Notes: generated by a model not told the origin, from the letters alone. A stretch of 46,335 bases of DNA from an uncultured Clostridia bacterium (GCA_934184665.1 CAKPSX010000012.1:1-46335), one strand, 5' to 3'; positions 7,716-17,077 are shown, counted from the stretch's first letter. Numbers and translations are program-made.

Positions 7716-8357
7716 ATGAATAAAAAAGAAGCAAACGAACTTATAAAAATTTTAAAAAATACATACCCTGATGCAACATGTAGTTTAGATTTTAAAACTC
7801 CATTTCAATTAGTTGTTGCTGTTATGTTATCAGCTCAATGTACTGATGAGAGAGTTAATAAAACCACTCCTGCACTTTTTGAGAGATGTAAAACAATTGA
7901 AGATTTTGCAAATATAGATATTCATGAACTTGAAGAAATTGTTCATCCATGTGGCTTTTATAAAAATAAAGCTAAAAACATAAAATTATGTGCAAAACAA
8001 GTATTAGAAAATTTTAATGGTATTGTTCCACAAGATATGGAAGATTTATTAACACTTGCAGGTGTTGGTAGAAAAAGTGCAAATGTTATAAGGCTAGAAG
8101 CATTTGGAATTGCAAATGGTATTGCAGTTGATACTCATGCAAAGAGAATTTCTAATAGAATTGGTTTATCATCACAAAGTGAACCTGAAAAAATAGAACA
8201 AGATTTATTAAAAATCATGCCAAAAGAAGCATTAAAAGACGTAAATCATTTACTAGTATGGCATGGTCGTAAAACTTGTGATTCTCGTAAACCAAAATGT
8301 GATATTTGCTCAGTTAAAAAATATTGTAAATATGCTAGAGAACAAACATCAGCATAA
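7716..8357 (+). CDS. nth: Endonuclease III
   Basis: Nth is a bifunctional DNA glycosylase/AP lyase that removes oxidised pyrimidines in base excision repair. The helix-hairpin-helix LAGVGRKSANVI with catalytic Lys is near residues 112-123, and VDTHAKRISNRIGL with catalytic Asp is near 138-151. The C-terminal [4Fe-4S] cluster motif C-x6-C-x2-C-x5-C is complete (CDSRKPKCDICSVKKYC). Length (213 residues) is standard. AAGAAAGGA lies upstream of the ATG. A small Cys-rich gene follows at 64 bp, ending in a shared terminator. Confidence 0.96.
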   Translation: MNKKEANELIKILKNTYPDATCSLDFKTPFQLVVAVMLSAQCTDERVNKTTPALFERCKTIEDFANIDIHELEEIVHPCGFYKNKAKNIKLCAKQVLENFNGIVPQDMEDLLTLAGVGRKSANVIRLEAFGIANGIAVDTHAKRISNRIGLSSQSEPEKIEQDLLKIMPKEALKDVNHLLVWHGRKTCDSRKPKCDICSVKKYCKYAREQTSA

Positions 8358-8420
8358 TTTTAAAATTATGTGTATATATTTAATTTATTTGTTTATACTA
8401 TGTACTAAGAGGTGATATCT

Positions 8421-8552
8421 TTGACTAATATTAATTGTTCATTAAACTGTGTTTATCAGGTTGATGGAAAATGTTGTTATGATATTATTTCTAGTTCAAT
8501 TCTATGTACGAATTCAGACTGTGCATATTATAAGGAGCCAATTCGAGAGTAG
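8421..8552 (+). CDS. Small Cys-rich protein (43 residues)
   Basis: A TTG-initiated frame with an excellent ribosome-binding site (AAGAGGTGAT at 8408-8417) runs to TAG at 8550-8552. The product begins MTNINCSLNCVYQVDGKCCYD and carries six Cys (6, 10, 18, 19, 29, 34), the last in NSDCAYYKEP. The pattern C-x3-C-x7-CC...C-x4-C suggests a metal-binding or disulfide-linked miniprotein. Similar short proteins with an NC..NC..Y...GKC start occur in other Clostridia, from memory. It follows nth in the same direction and ends in a strong terminator. Function unknown; a metal or Fe-S accessory role is only a guess. Confidence 0.7.
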   Translation: MTNINCSLNCVYQVDGKCCYDIISSSILCTNSDCAYYKEPIRE

Positions 8553-8565
8553 CTTGAATTGGCTC
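8535..8565 (+). terminator. Terminator of the nth operon
   Basis: Perfect 10-bp stem GAGCCAATTC (8535-8544) / GAATTGGCTC (8556-8565), followed by TTCATTTTGTT. It overlaps the last codons of the Cys-rich gene. Confidence 0.8.
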
Positions 8566-8573
8566 TTCATTTT

Positions 8574-8698
8574 GTTGGAAAATAATTATAATTTTGGGCT
8601 GTGTCAACTTCCATTTTAAAACGCGGTTACGTACAACACGTACGCGCCCTTGCCTTTTAAATAGAAGTTTCCTTGCCAAAATTTAATTCTTTTCCAAC
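8574..8698. repeat. Dispersed terminal-inverted-repeat element, copy A
   Basis: A 125-bp element bounded by inverted repeats of about 22 bp: GTTGGAAAATAATTATAA... at 8574-8596, and its near complement ending in CTTTTCCAAC at 8677-8698. The interior has a second inverted pair (AACTTCCATTTTAAAA / TTTTAAATAGAAGTT) around a conserved core AAAACGCGGTTACGTACAAC. It shares about four fifths of its bases with copy B at 33857-33980. It carries no transposase and resembles a MITE. It sits between the nth operon terminator and spoIIP. Confidence 0.7.
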
Positions 8699-8700
8699 CC

Positions 8701-9846
8701 TCAAAGCTCTGATAGGACTTTTGCTAAGTACTTCATACTTGCAAGACATTGGTCTAATGTATTTCCTGTAGCTCCCACTTCTATTATGCATGCTGCTTTT
8801 CCTAAATGTTGATTATATCTTGAGTTTCTGACTATTATTGGCTTAAATAACCCTGGGTACATCTCATTAGCTTTTTGTTGTACATTAATAGCAAACTGTA
8901 GATTTTCTTGCCATTGTGGATGATATAATCCTCCTCCATTTGTTCCTACTACAAACATAAGTCTTGCTACAGTTTCATCTCCGATTTTTACACTTGGATC
9001 ATAATTACTTTTACTTCCAATTGCATCTCTATGTAAATCTATAATAATATCACTTGGAGTTGATTTTAATATGTTTTCTACTGTTTCCTTTGATCTTGTA
9101 TAAGATCCTGTATATGCTGGATAATCATGATATGTCTTGTCATGTATTACATTAAATCCATATTTATTTAAATCTTTTTCAAGTTCGTCTCCTACCCTTG
9201 CTACAGAATAATTTAAATCTGTTGTTCTGTAGTTTCCTGTTTGATCATATTGATAATTTTCACTTGGTGTATAGCTTTCACATGTATGTGTGTGAAAGAT
9301 TACAGCATTATTTTTATTAATATCAATACTTTGGTTCATTATATCACTACTTATTTCATAAGATGTTTCATTTTTTATTTTTACTCCATTTATTTCTATA
9401 TTGCTATTTTCTGTTATAGGGTTTTGAGTCACAATCTGAGTTTCTCCATTACTCGATTCTGGTTCTGCATCATTATTATTATCTTCTTTCTCTACACTTG
9501 CATTTGAACTAGATATTTGTTCTTCATTTGCTTCAATTATATCTTTTTTTATATTTTGAACCTGTGCAAGTTCTGTATTTAGAATTTTTTCTATAAAAGT
9601 ATCTTCTTCCTCTTCTTCATGTTCTTCTTTTATTGTTGATATACTTTTGGAATTCAGGCTCTCTATAGCAGGTATCTCTCTGCTTAAACATTTTATGAGT
9701 TTATCTGATACTTCTAATTGAATTATTTCACTATCTTTTATTTTAGACATTCCTTTTGTAATCATATATACAAATATTAAACTTATTAATAATGTGATTA
9801 TATATTTTGCAGTTTTTTTTATATTTATTATTGTAACATTAAACAT
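8701..9846 (-). CDS. spoIIP: Stage II sporulation protein P
   Basis: SpoIIP is a peptidoglycan amidase/endopeptidase of the DMP engulfment machine (SpoIID-SpoIIM-SpoIIP). One N-terminal TM segment (residues 11-29, AKYIITLLISLIFVYMI) is followed by a Glu/Asn/Ser-rich linker (about 70-160). The catalytic domain shows the metal-ligand motifs AVIFHTHTCESYTPS, DIIIDLHRDA and IIEVGATGNT. Length is 381 residues, as usual. The leader reads AAAGGAATGAATTAAATATG, with a three-codon mini-ORF inside. It follows the MBL hydrolase gene in the same direction after 120 bp that contain a degenerate repeat end. Mother-cell expression is expected from the family. Confidence 0.95.
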   Translation of the reverse strand: MFNVTIINIKKTAKYIITLLISLIFVYMITKGMSKIKDSEIIQLEVSDKLIKCLSREIPAIESLNSKSISTIKEEHEEEEEDTFIEKILNTELAQVQNIKKDIIEANEEQISSSNASVEKEDNNNDAEPESSNGETQIVTQNPITENSNIEINGVKIKNETSYEISSDIMNQSIDINKNNAVIFHTHTCESYTPSENYQYDQTGNYRTTDLNYSVARVGDELEKDLNKYGFNVIHDKTYHDYPAYTGSYTRSKETVENILKSTPSDIIIDLHRDAIGSKSNYDPSVKIGDETVARLMFVVGTNGGGLYHPQWQENLQFAINVQQKANEMYPGLFKPIIVRNSRYNQHLGKAACIIEVGATGNTLDQCLASMKYLAKVLSEL

Positions 9847-9887
9847 ATTTAATTCATTCCTTTTCTAAGGTACAACTCAAAAGTTAG

Positions 9888-9912
9888 AAAAAATTGTACT
9901 TATTTTTCAATC
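9888..9912. repeat. Degenerate solo end of the dispersed element
   Basis: AAAAATTGTACTTATTTTTCAA differs by only a few bases from the outer end of copy B (AAAATTGTAATTATTTTTC at 33990-34007). No interior is present. Confidence 0.35.
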
Positions 9913-9966
9913 TAATTGCTCCTATATATATTATATGTTTAATGTTACGACTTTAGAACTTATATT

Positions 9967-10614
9967 TTATAATAGTCTTGGTTTTAATTCTAAATATATT
10001 GGTTTTTCTTCTCTTATCATTGTACTTTTTCCATGTCCTGTATATACAATTGTTTCGTCTGGCAATATCATTAATTTTTTTGTTATTGAATTTATTATAT
10101 CTTCAAAATTTCCTGTTGGCACATCTGTTCTACCCCATGTTCCTCTGAAAAGAGTATCTCCTGAAAATAGCAATTTTTCAGATTCACAATATAAACATGA
10201 ACCTCCTGATGTATGACCTGGTGTATGTATTACCTTAAATTCTAGGTCTCCAAGATGTATTAAGTCTCCATCATCAAGTCTTGCATCAACTTCAACTGTT
10301 AAGTTTGGAAATCCAATATATGTAGTCAAACTAATATTTGGGTCTAGTAGATTCTCTGCACAAATTCTATGTGCAATTATTTTTCCTTCATATTTTTCCT
10401 TAAGTTCTTTCACACCTCCAATATGATCTCCATGGCAATGTGTTATATATATGTATTTTAATTTTGCTTGTAAAATATCCAACATTTCTACGATTTTATC
10501 AACATCACCTGCTGGATCAATTACCATTGTTTCTTTTGATATTTCATCTTGTATGATATAACAGTTTGTTCTATCTCCCGCCCAAACGTCTATCTTTAGT
10601 TCTTTTAGTATCAT
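9967..10614 (-). CDS. MBL-fold hydrolase, glyoxalase II-like
   Basis: A metallo-beta-lactamase fold enzyme with a binuclear metal site. Visible ligands are THCHGDHIGG (HxHxDH), a later His in HTPGHTSGGSCLYC, the bridging Asp in LLFSGDTLFRGTWGRTD, and a C-terminal GHG. At about 215 residues it lacks the C-terminal helical domain of true glyoxalase II, so it belongs to the YcbL/YqgX-like group and the substrate is uncertain. The start is read at 10614 (MILKELKIDVWAGD), because the AAAGGA-to-ATG distance is then 12 nt as in neighbouring genes. The ATG at 10626 abuts the Shine-Dalgarno. It lies just downstream of relA, a frequent arrangement in Clostridia. Confidence 0.88.
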   Translation of the reverse strand: MILKELKIDVWAGDRTNCYIIQDEISKETMVIDPAGDVDKIVEMLDILQAKLKYIYITHCHGDHIGGVKELKEKYEGKIIAHRICAENLLDPNISLTTYIGFPNLTVEVDARLDDGDLIHLGDLEFKVIHTPGHTSGGSCLYCESEKLLFSGDTLFRGTWGRTDVPTGNFEDIINSITKKLMILPDETIVYTGHGKSTMIREEKPIYLELKPRLL

Positions 10615-10645
10615 TTCTTGTTTCATTCCTTTCTTGTTTCACAAG

Positions 10646-12844
10646 CTATTTTTTTCTAGTAACCTCATAAACACTATCAACCTTTTTCAATTCTCTTATT
10701 ATTTTATGTAAAGATTCTAAACTATCTACTTGAATTGATAGTTTGGTTATAGCTGTTCTGTCTTTTGTAGTTTTTGCGCTTACAGTTAGTAGTTTTTCTT
10801 TTGAATCATTAACTTTTTGTACTATGTCTCCTAATAAGCCTTGTCTATCATTTGCTAAGATTTCTATTTCAACTGTATATGTTGCTTTTTCTTCTTCTGC
10901 CCAAGCTACATCTATAATCCTGTTTTCTTCTTTTAGCAATTCATTAACATTTACACAGTCTTTTCTATGTATTGATACTCCTCTTCCTTTTGTTATATAT
11001 CCAACTATTTCATCACCTGGAAGTGGATTACAGCATTTTGATAGTTTAACCAAGCAATTGTCAATTCCTTTTACTACAATTCCTAAGCTTGATGTTTTTG
11101 TTTTATTAGTTCTTCTTTTTGCAAGTTCTTCTATTTTTTCTTCTATAGTTTCTTCTTCTTTGTGTTCTTTTCTATATTCTATAAGCATTCTTGCTATTAC
11201 TTTAGTGGCTGAAATTGTTCCAAATCCAGTAGCAGCATACATTTCCTCAAGGTTTTTAAATTTATATCTTTCTAACATTGGATTAATATATTCTACTTTG
11301 AATAAATCTGAATATTCAATTCCTATTCTTTTTAGTTCTCTTTCTATCGCATCTTTTCCCTTTTCAATATTTTCTGCTTTTCTTTCTTTTTTGAACCATT
11401 GTTGTATTTTACTTTTTGCACTTGTACTTTTTACAAATTTTAGCCAATCAAGACTTGGTCCTTTTGAATTTTCAGATGTTATAATTTCTACAATATCACC
11501 ATTTTTTATTGGTGTTATTATTGGAACCATCTTGCTATTTATTTTTGCTCCTGTCATGTGATTTCCAATTTCTGCATGGATACTATATGCAAAATCTATT
11601 GGTGTTGCGCCTCTTGGTAATACTTTTATTGAGCCTTTTGGTGTAAACACATATACTTCATCTTCAAATAGTTCTGTTTTTAATGTTTCTAAAAATTCTT
11701 GTGGATCTTGTAATTCTTGCTGCCATTCAAGTGTTTCTCTAAGCCATGCTAATTTATCTTCATTTACATTTACTATTTGTTGACCTTTTTTGCTTCCATA
11801 GTTTGCTTCTTTATATGCCCAGTGTGCAGCTATACCATATTCTGCTACTTTATGCATGTCCCATGTTCTTATTTGAACTTCAAATGGAGTACCTTTTTCT
11901 CCCAAAAGAGTTGTATGTATTGATTGATACATATTTGTTTTAGGAACTGCAATATAGTCTTTAAATCTTCCTGGCATAGGACTGTACATTTCATGAACAA
12001 CACCTAATGATGCATAACAATCTTTAACTGAATTTACAATTATTCTTAGCGCAAATAAGTCATATATCTGGTCAAGTGTTTTATTATCTCTCTTCATTTT
12101 TCTATATATACTATACAAATGTTTTGCTCTACCTGTTACTTCAGCTTCTATATGTTGTTTTTTTAATTGAACTTTTATATCCTTAATTATTTTCTCTATA
12201 AATTTTAGTCTTTCTTCTCTTTTTTGTTCGATTCCTCTAACTAATTCATCAAATTCTTTTGGATACAAATATTGGAATCCTAAATCTTCTAATTCCCATT
12301 TCATTGAATATAATCCAAGTCTATTTGCTAATGGTGCATATAGTTGCATAGTTTCTTGAGATATTGCTATTTGTCTATCTTTTCTCAAATATTGCAAAGT
12401 TCTCATATTATGTAATCTATCTGCTAATTTTATTATTATAACTCTAATATCTTTTCCCATTGCTAGAAACATTTTTCTGTAATTTTCTACTTGATGTTCT
12501 TCAATACTTGCATATTTTATTTGTTTTAATTTTGTAACACCATCTACCATTTCAGCGATTTCTTTGCCGAATTCATTTTCTATATCTTCAAGTGTTGCGT
12601 CTGTATCTTCAACAACATCATGTAATAATGCAGCACATATTGTTTTTTCATCTAATCCTAAATCTGCTATAGTATATGCTACATTTACTGGATGTACTAT
12701 ATATGGCTCTCCAGATTTTCTTTTCTGGTCTCCATGATGTTCTACTGCATAATTGTATGCCTTTTGTATTATTTTAGTATCTGGCCATCTTTTATTCTTT
12801 TTTACTTTATCTAAAATTTCTTTGATTGTATTGTCTTTTGCCAT
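10646..12844 (-). CDS. relA: Bifunctional (p)ppGpp synthetase/hydrolase (Rel)
   Basis: This is a stringent-response enzyme that makes and degrades (p)ppGpp. Domains in order: HD hydrolase (HHGDQKRKSGEPYIVHP, ALLHDVVEDTDAT; residues about 35-180), synthetase (YQSIHTTLLGEKGTPFEVQIRT; about 310-330), TGS (VFTPKGSIKVLPRGATPIDFAYSIH; about 395-455), zinc-finger/helical part (CCNPLPGDEIVGYITKGRGV) and a C-terminal ACT domain (EILANDRQGLLGDIV). Both catalytic halves look intact, so it is Rel-type, not a monofunctional RelA or SpoT. Length is normal (732 residues). It lies between recJ and the MBL hydrolase. apt, often found between recJ and relA, is absent. Confidence 0.96.
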   Translation of the reverse strand: MAKDNTIKEILDKVKKNKRWPDTKIIQKAYNYAVEHHGDQKRKSGEPYIVHPVNVAYTIADLGLDEKTICAALLHDVVEDTDATLEDIENEFGKEIAEMVDGVTKLKQIKYASIEEHQVENYRKMFLAMGKDIRVIIIKLADRLHNMRTLQYLRKDRQIAISQETMQLYAPLANRLGLYSMKWELEDLGFQYLYPKEFDELVRGIEQKREERLKFIEKIIKDIKVQLKKQHIEAEVTGRAKHLYSIYRKMKRDNKTLDQIYDLFALRIIVNSVKDCYASLGVVHEMYSPMPGRFKDYIAVPKTNMYQSIHTTLLGEKGTPFEVQIRTWDMHKVAEYGIAAHWAYKEANYGSKKGQQIVNVNEDKLAWLRETLEWQQELQDPQEFLETLKTELFEDEVYVFTPKGSIKVLPRGATPIDFAYSIHAEIGNHMTGAKINSKMVPIITPIKNGDIVEIITSENSKGPSLDWLKFVKSTSAKSKIQQWFKKERKAENIEKGKDAIERELKRIGIEYSDLFKVEYINPMLERYKFKNLEEMYAATGFGTISATKVIARMLIEYRKEHKEEETIEEKIEELAKRRTNKTKTSSLGIVVKGIDNCLVKLSKCCNPLPGDEIVGYITKGRGVSIHRKDCVNVNELLKEENRIIDVAWAEEEKATYTVEIEILANDRQGLLGDIVQKVNDSKEKLLTVSAKTTKDRTAITKLSIQVDSLESLHKIIRELKKVDSVYEVTRKK

Positions 12845-12878
12845 GTTTCATTTCATCCCCCTCTTATGTGCAGACTAA

Positions 12879-12918
12879 GTTGAAAAAGAATTATAATTTT
12901 GGACGGTGTCAACTTTTT
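12879..12918. repeat. Partial copy of the dispersed element between relA and recJ
   Basis: GTTGAAAAAGAATTATAATT followed by TTGGACGGTGTCAACTT corresponds to the first 40 bp of copy A (which has GGGCTGTGTCAACTT). The remainder is missing and the recJ stop codon lies at its edge. Confidence 0.5.
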
Positions 12919-14605
12919 ACACTGACTTCATAATGTCCTTAATGTTAATTTGAATATTGCTAACACCATTAAAAGTGTTTATCTCTAGATTCCCAACCAC
13001 ATCTACTTTATCTCCAATTTTATATTCATTAGATAATTCTCCTAAATTAAAGCCTATTGCATTTACAATATTTTTATTATCTTTTAATGTTAATTTCAGA
13101 TGTTTTCCTTCTGATAATGCTCTTATTGAATTTATTTTTAAATTTCTAAAAGCAAATACTGGCATTTTATTTTCTTCTCCAAATGGCTCAAGCTGTTTTA
13201 AGCTTTCTACCATTTCTTTGTTTATATCATCAAGTCTTATTTGTGCATCAATTTTTAATATTGGAACAATTTCTTTTATATTTTGCTCTTCTGCAATTTT
13301 TTCAAGTTCTTCTTTGAATTCTTCAAACTTATCTTTTTTTATGTTTATTCCTATAGCCATTGAATGTCCACCAAACTTGTCTATACTTTGTTTACATTTT
13401 GTTAGTGCTTCGTATAAATCAAAGCCTGGTATGCTTCTACCTGATCCTTTGCCATTTTCTCCTTCTTCACAAAGTAATATACTAGGTTTAAAGTACAATT
13501 CTGTGATTTTTGATGATACTATTCCTATTACACCATGATGCCAATTCTCCTTCATAACAACTATTGTATTTTTATCATATAATTTATTTTTCTCTATTTC
13601 TTCAACTGCTTCATTATATATATTTTTTTCAGTCTCTTGTCTAATCTTGTTATATTCATTTAATTTTTGAGTGAGTTCAGACACCTCATTTTCATCTGTT
13701 GCTAAAAATAATTTTAATGCTTCTTCTTGATGACCCATTCTACCACATGCATTTATTCTTGGAGCAACACCAAATGACACTGTATTTGAATCTATTTGAT
13801 TATAACCAGATGATTGAATTATTGATTTTAATCCTAAATTTTTAGTTTGCTCAACTAATTTTAATCCCAATTTTACTATAACTCTATTTTCATCAACTAA
13901 TGGAACAATGTCTGATATAGTTCCTATACACACTATATCTAAGTATTTTAAATATTCTTTTTCTGCTAGTCCCATTCTCATTCCTAGTGCCTGTATTAAT
14001 TTAAATACTACTCCAACTCCTGCCAAGTTTCTAAATGGATATTTATTGTCTTTTCTTTTTGCATCTACTACAGCAATCGCTTTAGGTAATTCATTTCCCG
14101 GCTCATGATGGTCTGTTATTATAGTTTCTATTCCTAGTTGATTTGCGTAATCAACTTCTTCTATTGCAGATATTCCGCAGTCCACTGTTATCATCAGTTG
14201 ATTTCCATCTTTCACAATTTTATCTATTGCTTTTTTGTTTAGCCCATACCCTTCTTCTAACCTGTTTGGTATATATTCTCCTACTTTTATTCCTCTTTCT
14301 TCTAAAAAACTTTTCAAAACAGTAACACTCGTAATTCCATCTACATCATAATCACCATATATTATTATTTTTTCTTCATTTTCTATAGCTTTCATTATTC
14401 TTTCAACTGCAATTTCCATATCTGGCATTTGATATGGGTCATAAAAATCATTTCTTTTTGGTTCTAAAAACTTTTTTATTTGTCCTTGTTCAATAATATC
14501 TCTATTTACTAATATTGTTGCTAACAATTTATTTATATTATAATTTTTTGCTATTTCTTCTACTTTTGCTTCATCAATCTGATATATTTGCCATTTTTTA
14601 TTCAT
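12917..14605 (-). CDS. recJ: Single-stranded-DNA-specific exonuclease RecJ
   Basis: RecJ is a 5'-3' single-strand exonuclease for recombination and mismatch or base-excision repair. The DHH phosphoesterase motifs are present: IIYGDYDVDGITSVTV (about 77-92), TVDCGIS, IITDHHEPG, and VDAKRKD...NLAGVGVVFKL. The DHHA1 region has NWHHGVIGIVSSKITE and GSGRSIPGFDLYEAL. A C-terminal OB-like domain follows. At 562 residues it is a short RecJ, similar to the core E. coli enzyme and lacking the long C-terminal extension of Bacillus RecJ. It is upstream of relA with a 72-bp gap holding a repeat fragment. Confidence 0.95.
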   Translation of the reverse strand: MNKKWQIYQIDEAKVEEIAKNYNINKLLATILVNRDIIEQGQIKKFLEPKRNDFYDPYQMPDMEIAVERIMKAIENEEKIIIYGDYDVDGITSVTVLKSFLEERGIKVGEYIPNRLEEGYGLNKKAIDKIVKDGNQLMITVDCGISAIEEVDYANQLGIETIITDHHEPGNELPKAIAVVDAKRKDNKYPFRNLAGVGVVFKLIQALGMRMGLAEKEYLKYLDIVCIGTISDIVPLVDENRVIVKLGLKLVEQTKNLGLKSIIQSSGYNQIDSNTVSFGVAPRINACGRMGHQEEALKLFLATDENEVSELTQKLNEYNKIRQETEKNIYNEAVEEIEKNKLYDKNTIVVMKENWHHGVIGIVSSKITELYFKPSILLCEEGENGKGSGRSIPGFDLYEALTKCKQSIDKFGGHSMAIGINIKKDKFEEFKEELEKIAEEQNIKEIVPILKIDAQIRLDDINKEMVESLKQLEPFGEENKMPVFAFRNLKINSIRALSEGKHLKLTLKDNKNIVNAIGFNLGELSNEYKIGDKVDVVGNLEINTFNGVSNIQINIKDIMKSV

Positions 14606-14659
14606 GTCTTATTCCTTTCATATATTACATTTCTGTTTACATTTTACTATTTAAAGAAA

Positions 14660-14686
14660 AAAATAGCAAGTAAACTTGCCATTTTT
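14660..14686 (-). terminator. Terminator of prfB
   Basis: Minus strand AATGGCAAG-TTTA-CTTGCTATT with flanking A7/T7 runs: a 9-bp stem with one G-U pair followed by seven T. Confidence 0.85.
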
Positions 14687-14701
14687 TTAACATATTTTCA
14701 A

Positions 14702-15818
14702 TTATTTGTTTTCTGCATTTTGTTTTAAATAACTTGTTATAAAACCATCAAGATTTCCATTCATAACTGATTCTACATTTCCTGTTTCATAGTTTGTTCT
14801 ATGGTCTTTTACTAATGTATATGGGCAAAACACATATGAACGTATCTGGCTTCCCCATGCTATATCTTTTTGTTCTCCTTTTAAGTCCTCAATTTTTTCT
14901 TTTTGTTCTTTCTCTTTCAAGTCAAACAATTTTGATTTTAACATTTTCATTGCTGTTTCTCTATTTTGAATTTGTGAACGTTCTGATTGGCATGCAACAA
15001 CAATATTTGTAGGTATATGTGTTATTCTAACTGCTGATGATGTTTTGTTTATATGTTGTCCTCCGGCTCCAGATGCTCTATATGTATCTACCCTAATATC
15101 ATCTGGATTTATATCTATTTTTATATCATCAGTTATTTCTGGTAATACTTCTAATGAAGCAAATGAGGTATGTCTTCTTCCTCCTGCGTCAAAAGGAGAT
15201 ATTCTAACTAGTCTATGTACTCCCATTTCTCCTTTCATATATCCATATGCATTTAGACCTACTATTTCAAATGTTACACTTTTAATTCCCGCTTCATCAC
15301 CTTCTAAATAATCTAATTCTTTTACAGTATATCCTTTTTGAGTTGCCCATCTTACATACATTCTATATAACATTTCAGCCCAATCTTGAGACTCCGTACC
15401 ACCAGCACCTGGATGTAATGTTAATATGGCATTACATTTGTCATATTTTCCAGATAGCAATGTTTCTAATTGTAATTCTTCAACTTCTTTTTCCAATTTA
15501 TTAGTTGATTTTAATATATCTTCTGCAACATCTATGTCATTTTCTATATTTGCAAGTTCTGTTAATTCCACTAAATTTACTAATTCATTTTCTGAATTTT
15601 CATATTTATTTACTTTTGATCTTAATTGCTTTATTTGTGATAAAACTTCACTAGTTTCTTTTGGATTTTTGTTCCAAAATTCTTCTTTTTGGGTTTGCTC
15701 TTCAAGTTTATATAATTGTTTTTTTACATTTTCTATGTCAAAGAGATTCACCTAATTCTTTGATTTTTGTTTTTAGATTTTCTAGTTTTCTCGAATTTTC
15801 TTCTAGTTCTATCATCAT
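14702..15818 (-). CDS. prfB: Peptide chain release factor 2, programmed +1 frameshift
   Basis: RF2 ends translation at UAA and UGA. The frame starts at ATG 15818 (AGGAG 7 nt upstream), reads MMIELEENSRKLENLKTKIKELGESL over 26 codons, and meets an in-frame UGA at 15738-15740. The site is CTT TGA C, preceded by the internal Shine-Dalgarno-like AGGTGA (15748-15753), as in the classic RF2 autoregulatory frameshift. A +1 shift on CTT continues with DIENVKKQLYKLEEQ to give about 371 residues. The GGQ peptidyl-release motif (GAGGQHINKTSSAVRITH) and the SPF stop-recognition motif (RISPFDAGGRR) are intact. The apparent ATG at 15751 has no ribosome-binding site. Low RF2 raises frameshifting, so the gene is self-regulated. 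Confidence 0.96.
15737..15753 (-). promoter_or_regulatory. RF2 programmed frameshift signal
   Basis: Minus strand AGGTGA, ATCT, CTT, TGA, C. The slippery CTT, the poor-context UGA-C stop and the upstream Shine-Dalgarno-like stimulator match the known RF2 signal; the spacer is 4 nt here, against 3 nt in E. coli. Confidence 0.92.
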
Positions 15819-15845
15819 TATATCACTCCTATGTTTTGAAAATTA

Positions 15846-16979
15846 TTATTTGTTTTTTTTGTATGCTTTTACACTTAATGTAGGATAGCTAAATACTTTT
15901 CCATCTTCTGTGAACTGACCTGTTGTTATATGGTTATTAAAAAATGTATCTGAACCTTTTAAGAAATATTTATATTTATATTCATTTGTTAATATGAAGA
16001 ATCCATCTGCAACTGGATCATCCCATGTTACGTCCATAGCATACCAATTTCCATCTAGTTTAACATAATTCCATGCATGTGTTTCTGATTTATTATCATA
16101 ATCAATTCCAGTTCCTATTGCTATCATATTATCAATACCTAATTCATTCATTAAATATTGAAATGTTTTTGCATACCCTTCACACACACATTCTTTTAAG
16201 ACTAAAGCACCATATATATTAAATGCATCATCTTTTATATATCTTTTATATGTGATTGTATCTACAAGATAATCATGTACACCTTTTATTTTTTCGTAAT
16301 CACTTTTCCCTTCAACTTTTGCTAATATTTTATCTCTTTCTTGTTCTATTTGTTTCTGGCATTCATCTATTTTTTCTTTTGTATTGTATTGTTCTGATAA
16401 ATAGCTTCCTTCACTTCCATTAGCTATATATACATTATATTTGATTCCTTCTATTTTTGTAATTTTCTCAATATTTATATACATATTAGATACATTTAAA
16501 TAAAACACATCTGGATTTTCATATAAAAATGCTTCTATAGCTATTTGGTATTGTTTCTTTAATTCTGCACTTCCATTATCTTGTGATAATACATTTTTGA
16601 ATGTATTTCCAAATTCTAATTTATATGTGCCTGTTTTCATACTTTCTTTATTCTCATATAATTTATCATATATTATTTTACCTGTTTTATCTAGTTGATT
16701 ATACAAGAACCTATTTTGATATTTTCCTGTTTCTTTTGATGTTGAATTTCCATTAACACCTGAAAATAAATCACTATTTGATGTTTCAACATATGTCTCT
16801 TCTTTTGCTGGAGTTGTTTGTGAAGTAGGATATCCTGCTTCTCCATATTCATATTTATAAATATCTATAAGTGGGTTTCCAGTAATACTAACATATGAAA
16901 CATATATTAATATTATAAACATTATTATTACTATTATTGAAAAAAACAATCCTATAAAATTTAAAATTTTATCTTTCAT
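15846..16979 (-). CDS. Membrane-anchored transglutaminase-like protein
   Basis: This is a transglutaminase/protease-like superfamily protein. An N-terminal TM segment (residues about 10-30, FFSIIVIIMFIILIYVSYV) puts the rest outside the cell. The catalytic triad is visible near the C-terminus: Cys in ECVCEGYAKTFQYLM, His in ETHAWNYVKLDGNWYAMD, and Asp in the VTWDDPV block. Between them, residues about 80-220 form an unassigned domain. The family includes cell-wall-linked peptidases and cross-linkers; the substrate is unknown. It has its own promoter at 17031-17060, with prfB starting 28 bp after it. It is the last core gene before the mobile element. Confidence 0.8.
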   Translation of the reverse strand: MKDKILNFIGLFFSIIVIIMFIILIYVSYVSITGNPLIDIYKYEYGEAGYPTSQTTPAKEETYVETSNSDLFSGVNGNSTSKETGKYQNRFLYNQLDKTGKIIYDKLYENKESMKTGTYKLEFGNTFKNVLSQDNGSAELKKQYQIAIEAFLYENPDVFYLNVSNMYINIEKITKIEGIKYNVYIANGSEGSYLSEQYNTKEKIDECQKQIEQERDKILAKVEGKSDYEKIKGVHDYLVDTITYKRYIKDDAFNIYGALVLKECVCEGYAKTFQYLMNELGIDNMIAIGTGIDYDNKSETHAWNYVKLDGNWYAMDVTWDDPVADGFFILTNEYKYKYFLKGSDTFFNNHITTGQFTEDGKVFSYPTLSVKAYKKNK

Positions 16980-17030
16980 TTTTTAATATCCTTTCTTGAA
17001 GATATCTTATCTTCTTTTGTTCACATTTTT

Positions 17031-17060
17031 ATTATACTATATTATGCACATTGAAATCAA
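17031..17060 (-). promoter_or_regulatory. Sigma-A promoter of the transglutaminase-like gene
   Basis: Minus strand TTGATT (17055-17060), 18-bp spacer, TATAAT (17031-17036). It lies just outside the presumed left edge of the mobile element. Confidence 0.7.
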
Positions 17061-17077
17061 GACGTTTCAGCCTATTT

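Noticed and set aside
8491..8679. A 62-residue minus-strand ORF (MARKLLFKRQGRVRVV...)
   Set aside because: It reads through the dispersed repeat, the nth terminator and the antisense of the Cys-rich gene, and has no ribosome-binding site.
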